Positions 22,257 through 33,513 of a stretch of DNA of 64,000 nt are shown in pieces (within the stretch, counting starts at the first letter, position 1; each line of letters begins with the position of its first letter). Source of the stretch: Chlorops oryzae (lineage: Eukaryota; Arthropoda; Insecta; Diptera; Chloropidae); contig CM035806.1 of NCBI GenBank assembly GCA_020466095.1, forward strand, positions 60,171,048-60,235,047. Reading direction: 5' to 3'. A model generated the notes under the pieces. That model saw nothing but the letters and a program-made list of their open reading frames with translations, was not told the DNA's origin and ran no database searches. The position numbers and the translations under genes are program-made.

Positions 22257-23130
22257 TCAGTTCTTTACTTTTGGGGTAGAACCATTTAAGTAGCACGTGC
22301 TTGAAGAGTTCCTTTCAGAAAGAACATTCACAACTGCTCCGTCAACCATTGTAAGGTAAAGTAAATAGAACACCGTAATTTTAACGCCATTTAAACACAA
22401 AATTTTTTTCTGCAGCCTTTCAATTTGACTAGCTTTTTCTTTTTCTGTTTTATAAATTAGCTCCTTACTTTCTCTTATAAATAAAAATTTTAATGAGCGA
22501 CATAGAACCGGTGACGATGGTGTTTTATTCTGCCACAAATCTAATTGTGCTTCTGTATCAGAAATTTTTAAGGGCGCAATTGCAATAACAAAGAGGAATT
22601 CATCAGTGTCGGTGTTATCACTGATTTTCTGTTAATAATTGGCATGCCCTGAGCTCCCATCGAAACCCCATTTTCACTCTGGAATTACATTTGCTTCCCT
22701 ATTTAAATAATTGAATAACATGAAGTAAGCTTTCTGCTGTTCTGTCCAACAATGCTTGTAGGGGAACCTCTGCCGAAACTTCCGATAAAATGAAGGGCTC
22801 CGGCAGTAACCTTTCCATTTCATTTTTTAATGCGTAAAAGCTCGGAAAACAATCGACACTAACAGCACTAACTACAGACCTTAATACATTATATTTTCGA
22901 AATGATAGCTTCAGATCAAAATACAGGGCAAGTGCCTATGGCATGTAGTACATAGCTATGGTAAAGAGCTTATGATTGGCAGCGCCTACCCGCTTCTTTA
23001 TTGATTCTGCAGCACTTTTAATTTCTTGTGGCGAAGATAAAGTTAGCAGTTCTTGAACTTAACGCCGCTTCGTTCTCTCACTTGACTCTTCATAGCTTTT
23101 TGGCGGTCTTCCTTTACTTGTATTGGTTGC
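22257..23130 (-). pseudogene. Decayed DNA-transposase-like gene (unclassified)
   Basis: The minus strand holds blocks that read like one eroded protein: GRPPKSYEESSERTKRR (about 23062-23117), SSPQEIKSAAESIKKRVGAA, FPSFYALKNEMERLLPEP (near 22820), DEFLFVIAIAPLKISDTEAQ and WQNKTPSSPVLCRSLKFLFI. Then comes a 93-codon open stretch ending VDGAVVNVL...STCYLNGSTPK (22257-22538). The GRPxKSxEESSxRTKRR start and the late DGKVxNxLTxTxSTxxCYxCGATPK pattern resemble large insect and cnidarian transposase-like proteins, possibly of the Transib/RAG1-like or a related class. That match is from memory and is not certain. Frames switch several times and stops interrupt the middle, so it is a relic. Confidence 0.45.
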
Positions 23131-26100
23131 TAAATGTGAAAAAAATTAGATAAGAAAACAGAAGTACCTACGTAGTAGTTAACATCGTCATCAAGCGGTG
23201 GTAAGGTTGAATGGCATTGACTGTGCTAAAAAAAATTTATTAGCTTTAGTTGATTTTTTAAATATTTATGCAAGGAATATTTTCCAGTTACCTCTTCACA
23301 TGACTTAAGATCCATTATGGAAGCCAGCAAAACAGAATTTTTTTTTTCAAAAAATGCGCGGGTTCTTTTAGAAGCTTCCCATTTCTATTTGAATTGCGTA
23401 TTCAAAAAACTAATTTTTTCCCATAGCTACGCCTCATTTAAACCAAAAGTAACTGGTTTTTTTTTTTATTCAACCATTAAATTAGTTTTTTATCAAATGT
23501 AGAAAGTTCACTTAACATCCAAATTTCAAAAAGGTTTTTTCCAATAACTGCTGCCACTAAAGGTAAATTAGGATAAAAAAAGGCAAATAAAGGCAATTTA
23601 TTGTTTGGTATTTCATTATACATACTTTGCGGAAGAATATATCAAACAATAGGAGATATGTTTTTTTTAGATCGCTTTTGAATATTCAGTTCTTAATTTA
23701 AACTCGGTTTTAGTTTACAGTTTACTTTTAAGTAATACCATTAATTATATGTTATATGTATAAACAAAAAAAAAGTTACCATCATATATAAAAACTATAT
23801 TTAAATTTGACATATTAAACATAATGGTCGGATTACAATGAAACGAAATATAACACTTAAAATTGTATGCAACAAAACAATTAAACAATTTGTACGAAGC
23901 GCTACTTTGGAGACGTGTGGTGCCTGAACGGCTAATTATATTAAAATAATTATTATTGCTTTTTCTTAGTGCAAGTATAACCTACTAAAATTGTTAAAAA
24001 TTTTATAACGATTCGCACCTTCATTTCTGGCATTTTTTGCCGCACTCGTCACACTGTGCGTCGCAGTCATCAAAAAAGCATCATAAAAATATAGCGCATA
24101 GTATTGTGTTTTGAAATTCAATTCACGGTGGTCACATTTTTCGTTTGCTTTGCTTTTTCACTTTTGGATTTACAGTAAAACTTATTGTATTTTACGTAGA
24201 TTCTATTATATTTTTCTACGTCTTCCTATCGTAGAAACAACGATGCAAAATTTTTTCTTATTTCATAAAAAAAAATTTCCACTTTGGTGTTTTAATTGGG
24301 GAAAAAAGTAGTTTTTTTGAGAATTTCAAGGTGTGCGTTATTTTTTTTGATGTATGTCTTCTTGACCTCCGATAAATCGTGATTAAACTTTATTCACAAT
24401 TTGAAGTTCCATCGCCTTTCCATACACAAGTTACGCATTTGTCGTATTTACTGTAGGAGGACGATGCACAGTGCAACGAGCCCACACATTTGAGCGACAC
24501 AAATCCATATAAGGAGTGTTCATACAATAATGAAACATTGGGCATTAAAAAAAACTAAGTTTTACCATACAGTCCACGTCCACCACCCACCCGCTCACCA
24601 TACAATCCAAAATCCATTTAACTCACTAAATGCTTTGTAATCAATAAATATGGTTGAAATAATGGCACAGTGGTTAATTATCGTGGAATACAAACATCTG
24701 GGTAATTTTATCAAAATCGGCGACGCCCACCACCTACCGCCCAATCCCTACACAACCAAATTGTTTTTTTCCCATTAAATGTTGCAGAGGCTATATAAAT
24801 TATATTTTAAGTGTTTGGAACTAGTGCTAGTACGATTGACTTTTGCCAATTAGCGTTTTTCATTCTACAGGGTACATCCAAATGCTAACGGCATTGCCAA
24901 GCCTAAAACGAATTGTGAAAATAGTAGAAAGAAGTCATGGTAGAATAGTGATGAAAACGGGTTGACGAGCAACGAACTTCAGATTGAGGCATACCTTTTA
25001 TTGAAAGGTATTTTATCAAAGAATAATAGGTTTATTAAAAATTTTTATAGGGTAACAACAATTTCCAAAGGAAAATGGAACTACTTTAAAAAAATAATGG
25101 TTTTCTTTTAACTTTCCAAAAAACTGTTAGGTTTTTTTTTCTTAGGTAGCAGGGCCCTATTTTTTAAACGCCCGGCGGGCCGCTTTATGCAACATTTCGG
25201 TCTTTACTGGCGCCTGCTTTCGCAATACAACTCTCCACTTATTTCTATTTGAGATACTTGCTTCAATTAGGTCCATTGCTCCTAGATCTTCTTCGATAGT
25301 GTCCGTCCATCAGTTTTCGGTGCTTCCTTTGGCCTTGCTCCTGACAAATCATAAAATCAATGCTTAAAATACCTCCAGCTCACCAACGGCCAAATTTCAT
25401 GTATAAAAAATTTAAATCGAATGAAAGACCTAAGCTCAATACCTTCCGCTTCATCAGCACAAGTAATCGGTTATATCCGTCTGGTGCAACATCGCATTAC
25501 CTCAATACGATGCGCGCATCTTCACACATTACATAACATAAGTGGCATCAAGAGTGGTTTAATTAAAAAAACAAAAATCCAAAAGATAATAAAAAAAAAT
25601 TAAAAAATTCAGAAATCAAAAAAAAGTGGAAATGGAAAAAATATGAAACTGCGGAAGCAACTCGTATCTCACATCACGACCGAAAAACAACAACGAATCA
25701 TCAAAAATTCAAGTTTAGTCGATATGAGAGCTTCCTCGCTGCCACAGCAACGACAACGCCGCGGCGTCAGCAGCAGAAACCAAATGACGACACACAATGC
25801 ACATGCTGGAGCAGATTATTTAAAACAAAACAAAAAAGAGGGATAAAAGAAAATAGAGAAAGAGAATGATAATGAACGTGTTGACTGTTGGCGGTTGGCT
25901 GTTGGCTGTTGACTCTTGGTTGCCGACTGTGCCCGAAGATCAGCATGTTGTGCGACGCATCTTCAAACAAAAGTCTTAAAGCATTCAAGAAGAGATGAAG
26001 CAACGACGAAAAGCTACAATTCCACATTTCAAGTTATCCAATAAAGCTGAACGCCCATGAATCTTCATGTTGCATGGGGCACCAAAGCGCTGAGATGCTG

Positions 26101-26668
26101 AGATGCTTCGTCGCTCATTCCAGCACAAAATGCACATAAAACTGCATCGCACAAGTTCAATGTGACCAGAAATTGACTTTCGCTTTCGCGGGTAACTTGT
26201 TAAGACACACCAATTTTTTTGATGTTTTTTTCTCCACCTCGCCTTCGCCTTCGTCGTCCTCTTCTTCTTCTTCTTTTTTCAAAATTTGACTTCTTGTTTT
26301 GAACACGGAAAGACCCACTGAATGTTATGTAGGTATGAAGAAGAGAAAATTATTTCTTCGCAAGTCGAAGTTAATTAAGCTTAATTACGCCGAATAAGGA
26401 AAGGGCTTGTCGGTTGAGCTCGCAATCGGTTGAATATTTTTTGTTAGTAAAAAGTTATAATAAAAATAAAGATATAAAAAGATAGTTGCAAAAATTCTCA
26501 CAATCAAACAACTAATTTTAATGTTATCTGAAACGAAACGCTTATTGGCCTCACAGTTTTTAGGGGAGTATGTATGTTTATTCAAAATGACAGATGTTCT
26601 TACTTTGGCTAGGATTCCTGAAATCATAATAAATGAAAAATGAAAATTAAATGTTGAGTTTTCATGTA
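23131..26668. other. Unannotated intergenic stretch
   Basis: The stretch is largely AT-rich. Around 24165-24270 it contains an inverse copy of the end of the TACACT element found at 33514 (TTTACAGTAAAACTTATTGT, then TTTCTACGTCTTCCTATCGT). Between 25.4 and 26.3 kb the composition is more balanced, with CAACGAC-type and TTGGCTGTTGGCTGTTG repeats, but no gene could be supported. A TTCTTCTTC run lies at 26258-26275. Confidence 0.4.
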
Positions 26669-27848
26669 CAGGAGATTTCCGATTTAACGAGCTCAATGTT
26701 GCCAGCACTTCTCGTTAAATCGAATTTCTCGTTAAATTGCGTACCATCATAAAATCATTTTTTTTCTTATTGTAAGAGATTAAAATTATAAATTGGGCTT
26801 ATAAACAATTTTTTATTTCAAAAGAATTATTATAACAAAAAAAAAAAAAACAGCATAACAACTTTTCATTTTGGTTCATATTAAACATATACATAACGTC
26901 TATGTAAACAGAGTAAAAAACTTATGAGATCACGTTTTGTTTAAATTATAAAATACATAGGTAATATGGGGTATTCTTTTATAAACCGAACAAAAAAAGG
27001 GGAAAAATAAACCTAGTTCTTTTCAATTGCGCGATATTTTTTACAGCTTCTAGATACGAAATTATTCAACATGTAGTCCAAAATATTTCTCAGAATGCTT
27101 TATTTACGGAAGACCGTAAGTTTAAAGTTTGCTTAAAACCCGTTTTTTAACAAAAATTCAAAGAAAATTTGATGAATTGAATTGAGAGTAAGAGTAATGA
27201 TGATAAGTAAACAACTGCAGTGTTGCCAGTAGAAAAATGTATTTTTGCGTTAAAAAAGGGGGAGGGGTTTGAGAAATCTTTTGCTTGATTACATGGCGAG
27301 TCTGATTTATACCAGACCTGTAGCAATCCAACTTCCCGCGGGGGGCAAAGAAATTTCGACAATTTTTTTCCTTTTAATTTTCGTAATTCCTTCCACCTAA
27401 GACCAAGAATCGTGGTGGGGCAAAGCCCCTCCTAGCCCCTAGGTTGGTACGCGACTGATTTCTAATAACGTATGCTTACGTGGGGGATTAAAAATTGACA
27501 TCACTGAACAACTGTACACAATTAAAGCGGTAAGTCCAACAGCGCCTGCGCTTTTTCGATTTCACGCAGGTCACGCAAAATTGAACATTACTTTTCATTC
27601 ATTGACTGCTTGCGGCAGTTGGCGCAGCACACGCGCTTTTAGACTCTTCGCTTAACTATTTCTTGGATTCCTCTTTGTTTCTCTTTATGTTTTTTCACTG
27701 ATTTCTTATGTTGCTCGCTAAACCGAGTGCACACAAAAATTTTTGTGCCATTTTGCTCGTTATATAAGATACTCAATGGAACGAATTTAAATGCTCGTTA
27801 AATGCGAAACTCGCTAACGCGAATACTCGTTAAATCGGAAATCTCCTG
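26669..27848. mobile_element. Tc1/pogo-type non-autonomous element (TA target)
   Basis: The 1180-bp element is bounded by CAGGAGATTTCCGATTTAAC and its perfect inverse, ending AAATCGGAAATCTCCTG. Both sides are flanked by TA (26667-26668 and 27849-27850). Inside both ends the word CTCGTTAAAT recurs three to four times, giving subterminal transposase-binding-type repeats. A CAG start with a TA duplication points to the Tc1/mariner superfamily, pogo branch. No transposase could be read in the interior, and the 71-codon minus frame at 27147-27362 is unrelated. Confidence 0.75.
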
Positions 27849-27859
27849 TATATGTTATA

Positions 27860-28026
27860 GTCAAACCCCGAAGCTCCGCCAATCCTAGGTTTGACTAGAA
27901 GGCTTAGTCAAAGTCCGAAACAATATCTTTATTCTATCTTTGACTAACGATTTTTGGTCAATCCTAGGATAGATTAATTTGGCCAGTCAAACGCCGAAGC
28001 TAAATCTTATGAATTCGGGGTTTGAC
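27860..28026. mobile_element. Small inverted-repeat element GTCAAACCCCGAA
   Basis: GTCAAACCCCGAA (27860-27872) is inverted exactly at 28014-28026. The interior repeats GTCAAA, CGAAGC and AATCCTAGG words in both senses, so the whole 167 bp can fold. It lies 11 bp beyond the right end of the pogo-type element. No target duplication was identified. Confidence 0.5.
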
Positions 28027-28328
28027 CAGTCAAACCTTAATTAGGTATGAAAATGTGTTAGCTTATTAGATAGGTATAATAACATCATATTTTTTAGTTT
28101 TAATGCTTAATGTTTCAATCAGGGACCGTAATAATTATGACTTTTAGTTTAAAAATCAAAAATGAAATATAAAAATAAATCTTATTATTGATTTTTATTT
28201 TTATTTTAAAAAATCGAAATAAAAATGATTTTGCTATAGCGCTGCTCATTACTCATTTTCTTCATAATGTTTTTTTTGGTTGAAAATCAATGCCATAAGG
28301 CTACAGTTCTGCTAGAAATACCTGCGGA

Positions 28329-28329
<1 letters not shown>

Positions 28330-28377
<48 letters not shown>

Positions 28378-28380
28378 CCT
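28330..28380. repeat. (CT)n microsatellite
   Basis: About 20 CT units run uninterrupted before TTTCTCTCCC. The 82-codon plus frame that follows (28436-28684) has no recognisable domain. Confidence 0.9.
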
Positions 28381-28979
28381 AAACGCTATAGTAAGTTTGT
28401 TGAAGTTATAGAATCCTTGCAGTAAAGCTGCAGTCTTGTTCCCCGAAGTCTACGCTACCGTCAAAATGGACAACAGAAGTATTTTAAATGTCACCAATAT
28501 TTGCAAGCGGTGTCGGTACATTGTATTTAAAAGATCCATCGAAAGTAAGAGAATTTTGGCAATATGCCAAAAAATTAAGACTAACGAAACAATCATCAGT
28601 TTTTCCAGATTAAGTCTACAAAATATGGTACCGATTTCAGTGCTTCTACTGTGCCTCTCCCCGCTATTAGTTCATTCTCATTGACAATGCGACATTAATT
28701 TTCGACAGCGCATTACATTGCGAAAGTGTAAAACTGGTAAGTTGAATTGATGCCATTGTCAATAGAGAAACAGTATATGTTCAATATCGAAATTTGTTGC
28801 AGGAAAAGTGTGATTGTATATTAATGCGGGTGTCGCGGAGTTAGCGGAAAGATTTGATTATTCTAGGATTTTATTATCCTCTTATCTCCGCCACCGAATT
28901 GTTCAATTTCCGTTACAAACTCTCCTGCTTCTCTCGGCATAGAAGAGCTTTTCTTTTCATATTGAACAGAACCAAAGAG

Positions 28980-29080
28980 TATAACATTAGTAAAGAGCTT
29001 GCAATTTGCATTGGCGAATCGTAGTTTGTGATGGGCTAACGCCGAAAAAAGCAAATTGCAAGCTCTTTACTAATGTTATA
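28980..29080. repeat. 30-bp perfect inverted repeat with 41-nt spacer
   Basis: The 30 bases at 28980-29009 (TATAACATTAGTAAAGAGCT and ten more) are exactly inverse-complementary to 29051-29080. The unit is flanked by similar direct repeats, GAACAGAACCAAAGAG before and GATAGAACTAAAGAG after. A transcript would form a long perfect stem. It is not part of any repeat recognised elsewhere in the window. Confidence 0.75.
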
Positions 29081-30232
29081 TGTATTATTTGATAGAACTA
29101 AAGAGTTTGCCAACAGTTTGGCTGCTTTGTTCAACTTCTGCAGGCATGTTGTCCTCACACTTTTGCATCATGATCTGTTTCTGAATATTTGTGAACTGCA
29201 TTAAGTCCGTCGATATGGCATGTCAGCCATAACTTCAAGTATTTTTGTTTTCCATGCTCTGTAACAATATCTCGAGTAATCTCGGCCATCAAATAATGCA
29301 CCCTATTAAGTATTAATGAGATTTTTATCATCACTCATTTTTTCATCTTTTGTTCGCATATCCACCACATATACACACACAGAAACACCACCAGCAAAGG
29401 CACTTATGTTGTGCAGTAATGGGCCCCCGTTCCCTTTCGTTAAAACGCGGGAACATGTGGACATGCGACTTAATTAATACTTAAGCGAAATGCGCTAAAC
29501 AAAATTTTGGTTACCGTCATTGCTACCGTGGTGCTGCCTCTCTGACTACGCCTAATGCCGCTGCTTCCTTTTTAAATACGTAATTCGTTTATAAAATACG
29601 CACAATAGATGCGATGCTCTTTTGGCACTTTGATGCCAATCTAGCTTTTCCCACTATCAACTTATACGGAGTTGTTGTTTGGAAATTTTAAGATAGCTCT
29701 ATTGATGTTGAGGAGTTCCGAGTAACATAGATTTATAACGGGTCTATTATTATCTGAAAAAAATGTTTTTTTCCATTTTATTTTTAGTTTATTTTTAACC
29801 TATTCACGAGTGACATAACTATTGACATCTTTCAAATCAGTATTTTTTTTTTTTGGTTATTTTTTTATTTTTTTTTTACTACTTATTATAATTTTTTAAG
29901 TTACTTTTTTCGTCGCTCTCTTTTCTATTCATTGCTTTTATTTTTTTCTCGTTTTTACTCCCATTGTTATTTATATGCTTGGGTGTTTTGGCAGTTTTGC
30001 ATAATTTTAAATCGATTAAAACATTTCAAACGAGCCATTGTCGGTGCTCTTTCAATGAAGATGACTCTTTCATTTAGTAGTTTTCTATTGTATTTGATTT
30101 TTCGCACTCTTTAGATAAATTCCAGAATTTGACGAAAGAAAATTTATTTTTCAATTAGCATAACTTTTATTTTTGCTTTGCATTTGTCCATTCTCCTAGA
30201 TTATAAACGATAAATGACATATACATATATAT
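29081..30232. other. Unannotated intergenic stretch
   Basis: AT-rich, with long T runs at 29840-29960. No gene, repeat family or RNA could be supported. Confidence 0.4.
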
Positions 30233-30425
30233 ACAGAGAGAAAAAAATCAACCAGAAAATTGGTTAATTCAAAACAAAAAACTTACAAAACGGCTTCAAT
30301 AAGGAATATTTTTAATTTTAACAATTTTTTCCCGTTGAATCAACTATATTTCAGATTGAATTGACATGGTAATTTTCAAAAGTGGATTAAAATTTAAATT
30401 GTTGAACTAACTACGGACATAAAGG
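30233..30425. mobile_element. Second copy of the AGAGAAAAAAATCAACCAG element, left part
   Basis: This matches 6165-6380 closely, from AGAGAAAAAAATCAACCAGA to the ACTACGGACATA block, with the same orientation. It ends abruptly at AAAGGGGTATTCACAAAGGC, which is unrelated, so the copy is truncated or the family is short. Confidence 0.55.
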
Positions 30426-30601
30426 GGTATTCACAAAGGCGTGTTAAAAACGTTGGAAAGTCGGAAAATCGGAAAATTGCGACTTCTTAAAAAATTTTTA
30501 AACTCTTTTTGTATCTTGCACAACTTTTTAAGCAGATAAAATTTTCCGATTTTCCGACTTACTTTTTTCCGACCCCTTTGTGAACACCCCTATTATATTA
30601 T

Positions 30602-30891
30602 TAGTTGTATTCAAGAAGGCTCGGAAATAGCAAGGTGCAAGCTTTGCGCGCGGAAATTTTGTATTGCTTGAACGACCCTTATGCAAAGCGTGTGCAAAAA
30701 TTTTGCGAAACAGCCGATTTCAATGCTTACTTTGCTGAAAGAAGAAGAAGCGAATATCGCGCATATTTTGCGCATCGCAGTTGGGGTGCAAAATTTCCGA
30801 GGCTGCGGAAACTATTTTTCATACAAAATAATTTGCGAGCTAGCGAAATTTCCAAGGGCGCAAATTTTGCGTATCTGCTTGAATACCACTA
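30602..30891. mobile_element. Short inverted-repeat element, TAGTGG family, copy 2
   Basis: It starts TAGTTGTATTCAAGAAGG and ends CTGCTTGAATACCACTA, matching the ends of the element at 2652. The interior is rich in TTTTGCG and GCAAA words. At 290 bp it is longer than the other copy. Short open frames here reflect composition rather than a gene. Confidence 0.55.
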
Positions 30892-30924
30892 TTATCTACT
30901 TATCTAAAAAAAAAAAAACAAACA

Positions 30925-31566
30925 AAACAAGTAAGAAAGCTAAAGTCGGTCAAGCCCGACTTTGAAATACCTAGCGTCCCGACATTATTGGCGCACTATG
31001 TTACGAAAAATCTCCATTTGTGTGCGTGGCAGTGGGCGAGCCACATATATATTTTTCCTACACCTTTCATTTGCCTTGGTCAACCTATGTTGCGAATTTG
31101 AAGCTTCTATGACTTTTACTTCACAAGTTACGATAAACCCTTATTTGTGGGCATATTTGTGGGCATGACTCGAGGAGGACGGCGTCCATTTTTTTCCAGG
31201 ATATGTCCGTTTTCGTAGATTACCAGTACACCAAATATCAATGAAATGTGTTGAGTGGTTCGCAAGTTACAAGCATTTTGATGAAAACACATTAAATTCA
31301 TTTGTGGGCGTGGCAGTAGGTGGATGTCTCCCATTTTTGCTTAGGATCATACTCGTATCCGATATACCTGTGTGCCAAATTTTGACTTGGTTGGTCCAGT
31401 CGTTTCGGAGGAGATCCAACCACAGACGGACATGTCTAAATCGATTCAATTTTTGATCCTGATCAAGAATATATATAAGTTTATGTCTATATCTACGGAG
31501 CTTAGATCTGGCTGTTACAAGATTCAGACAAAACTAATATACCCTGCTTACGCTGGGTATAAAAAT
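30925..31566 (-). mobile_element. Helentron-like family III element, complete
   Basis: The reference copy of family III. On the minus strand it begins TTTTTATACCCAGCGTAAGC followed by AGGGTATATTAG (5' hairpin). It continues with a GTAAC word, TATATATATTCTTGATCAGG, an ATTTAGACATGTCCGTCTG core with a very short microsatellite, and two units of the GTGGGCGTGGCAGTGGGCG-type repeat. It ends with the hairpin AAAGTCGGGCTTGACCGACT, then TTAGCTTT and CTTACTTGTTTTG. Ends and core match families I and II, while the interior is different. No protein is encoded. Confidence 0.75.
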
Positions 31567-31570
31567 TGAC

Positions 31571-31630
31571 ACTCACCTCAACGGGGATTGAACTCGCCGA
31601 CATCGGATTGTGAGTACTTTGATGAGGGCT
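31571..31630 (-). repeat. tRNA-like module 6 (B box and anticodon-like arm)
   Basis: The minus strand has ACTCACAATCCGATGTCGGC followed by GAGTTCAATCCCCGTTGAGG. The ACTCACAATCCGA arm is shared with the module at 49.93-50.0 kb, suggesting a common source. The A box is weak. It directly abuts the 5' end of the family III element. Confidence 0.45.
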
Positions 31631-31929
31631 GTTTGTAACAAGAAGCATAGAATCAACTAACAAGTATAAAACCAAAGTTTTTGATTCTACTTGATTCCAG
31701 AAGTAGCGTGAAAACTACGAATAAAAAAATATTCAAAAAGTACATCACCTCAACTAGAGCATCATTTCCGAATTTTAATCGCCGATACTAATGACTATTT
31801 CTCATTATAATGAAATTTTTTCATTACTAACAAGTTTTCGGGACTTTTGTCGAAACTTTGATCGAAGAAACACTGTATTAAATCATCGTAAAGCAAACGA
31901 GAACAAAAAACCATCAAAAAATTCATTTC

Positions 31930-32793
31930 TTTTTATACCCGACACACTCTGTGTCGAGGGTATATTGCGTTTGTGTGGTTGTGTGTAACACCCAGAACTA
32001 GTCGAGTAGACCATCAAAATATATATAAATGATCATGTCACCAGGAGATTCGATTTAGACATTGTCCCGTCCGTCTGTCCGTCTGTCCGTCTGTTTGTAT
32101 ACAGTTATCTTATCGAAGAAATTGAGCTATCTTGACAAAATTTGGTATGCGTGCCACGGGGACATGAGTAAGAACAGTTCGAGAATGGACCCGATCGGAC
32201 CATTTTTGGGGTACCTCCAGTACTAGGGTTGTTATGAAAATCACAAAAACTGCTCTAAAACCGATGTTTTTCAAGATATTTTGATGAAATTTGATATTTG
32301 ATCATATTTAAAGGCCAGTAATATTATTTCCGAAAATTGGAAAATTGGGCGTGGCAGAAGGGCGGTTTTCGAAAATTGTCTCCTACACCCGAAATTCAAA
32401 TGGGACTGAACGAAATTTGGCACTTATGCTTCCTTTGTACCTTAAACATCCTTCCAAAAAATTTTCTTGATCGGTCCATTTTTAAGGGTACCTCCAGTAC
32501 TAGGGTCGTCACAAAAATCCCAAAACTGCCTTAAAAGGACTTTTTCCAAATATTTCAATGAAACTTAGGATTTGGTCGTATATCTAAGCCCCCGATTAGA
32601 ATTCAAAAAAATTGGAAAAGTGGGCGTGGCAAAAGGGCGGTTTTTCATAAAAAAATCTATCAAAGGTCGGTATATGGGGCCTCTAATGGCCTTAAACACC
32701 TCTGGATATTAAATGTTATTTGAACATGTGTGTCTGTGTCGGGTATTCTATTGTCAGGCTCGCCTGACTATAACACCCTTACTTTTTTTTCTT
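31930..32793 (+). mobile_element. Helentron-like family I element, complete
   Basis: Both termini are present: TTTTTATACCCGACACACTC with TGTGTCGAGGGTAT at the 5' end, and the GTCAGGCTCGCCTGAC hairpin with CTTACTTTTTTTT at the 3' end. Between them are the TA run, core, a short GTCYGTCY run, two GTACCTCCAGTACTAGGGT blocks and two GTGGGCGTGG-type blocks. It is a good reference for the roughly 850-bp family. Scattered single-base losses occur. There is no coding capacity. Confidence 0.75.
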
Positions 32794-33066
32794 TTCAAAT
32801 TAAGAAAGTGTAGCATTTTGAATTGAATTCAGGTAGAGAGTAAAAAGTATTTCGTAGGTGATAAAGTCCTAACATGTTGTTGCACGTTTTTGTGATTTAA
32901 AAACAAACAACAACGAATCAAAATTCCAAATTAATAATCACATAACAGTAAATATGTAACGGCTCTCGGCAGCGTAAAGACTTTGACGACCATGACCTCG
33001 CCCATGCATGGAAAAGAGCGCACAACGCAACTGGATGAGTTGACTTTACAAAACTTGATTAAGCCT

Positions 33067-33098
33067 GGTAAGTTTTTTTTTTTTTTTTTTTTTTTTTT
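33067..33098. repeat. poly(T) run
   Basis: About 30 consecutive T. It could be the tail of a minus-strand retrocopy, but no retroelement body was recognised upstream on that strand. Confidence 0.85.
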
Positions 33099-33513
33099 GA
33101 AGGCTGGCTTACCGAAAGTGAAATGCCGAAGAAGTTGGCAACGGACATAACAGAGCACAAAACGTTAAGCAAAAAGAGGGAAAAGAAAACACTTTGAATA
33201 AAAAACAAAAGCGAGAAAGATGCTTTGTTAAAATCGTGTTTATCGGATCATGTAACTGGATTACCATAACAAATTAGTTATGTACGATGATTCGCTTGGA
33301 ATTTACCTCATCCAAAAGAAATTATTGTATGGCTATTATACCTACACTAAAAAAACAAAAAAACAAAACCAAAAAAAATTGATTTTACATGAGGTTAAAA
33401 TTATGCACATCAAATAAGCGTTTTTAGGCAGCGATATCAAATGAACCGTTTAAAGTGAAGATGAGATTGATAAATGTACTTACCAGTCGGAATGAGCTGA
33501 TATTATGCTACAT

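Noticed and set aside
28436..28684. 82-codon plus frame with a CKRC-type motif next to the CT repeat
   Set aside because: Single short frame without promoter, polyadenylation signal or recognisable fold.
33067..33098. poly(T) as the tail of a processed pseudogene
   Set aside because: No coding or retroelement body adjoins it on the minus strand and no target duplication was seen.
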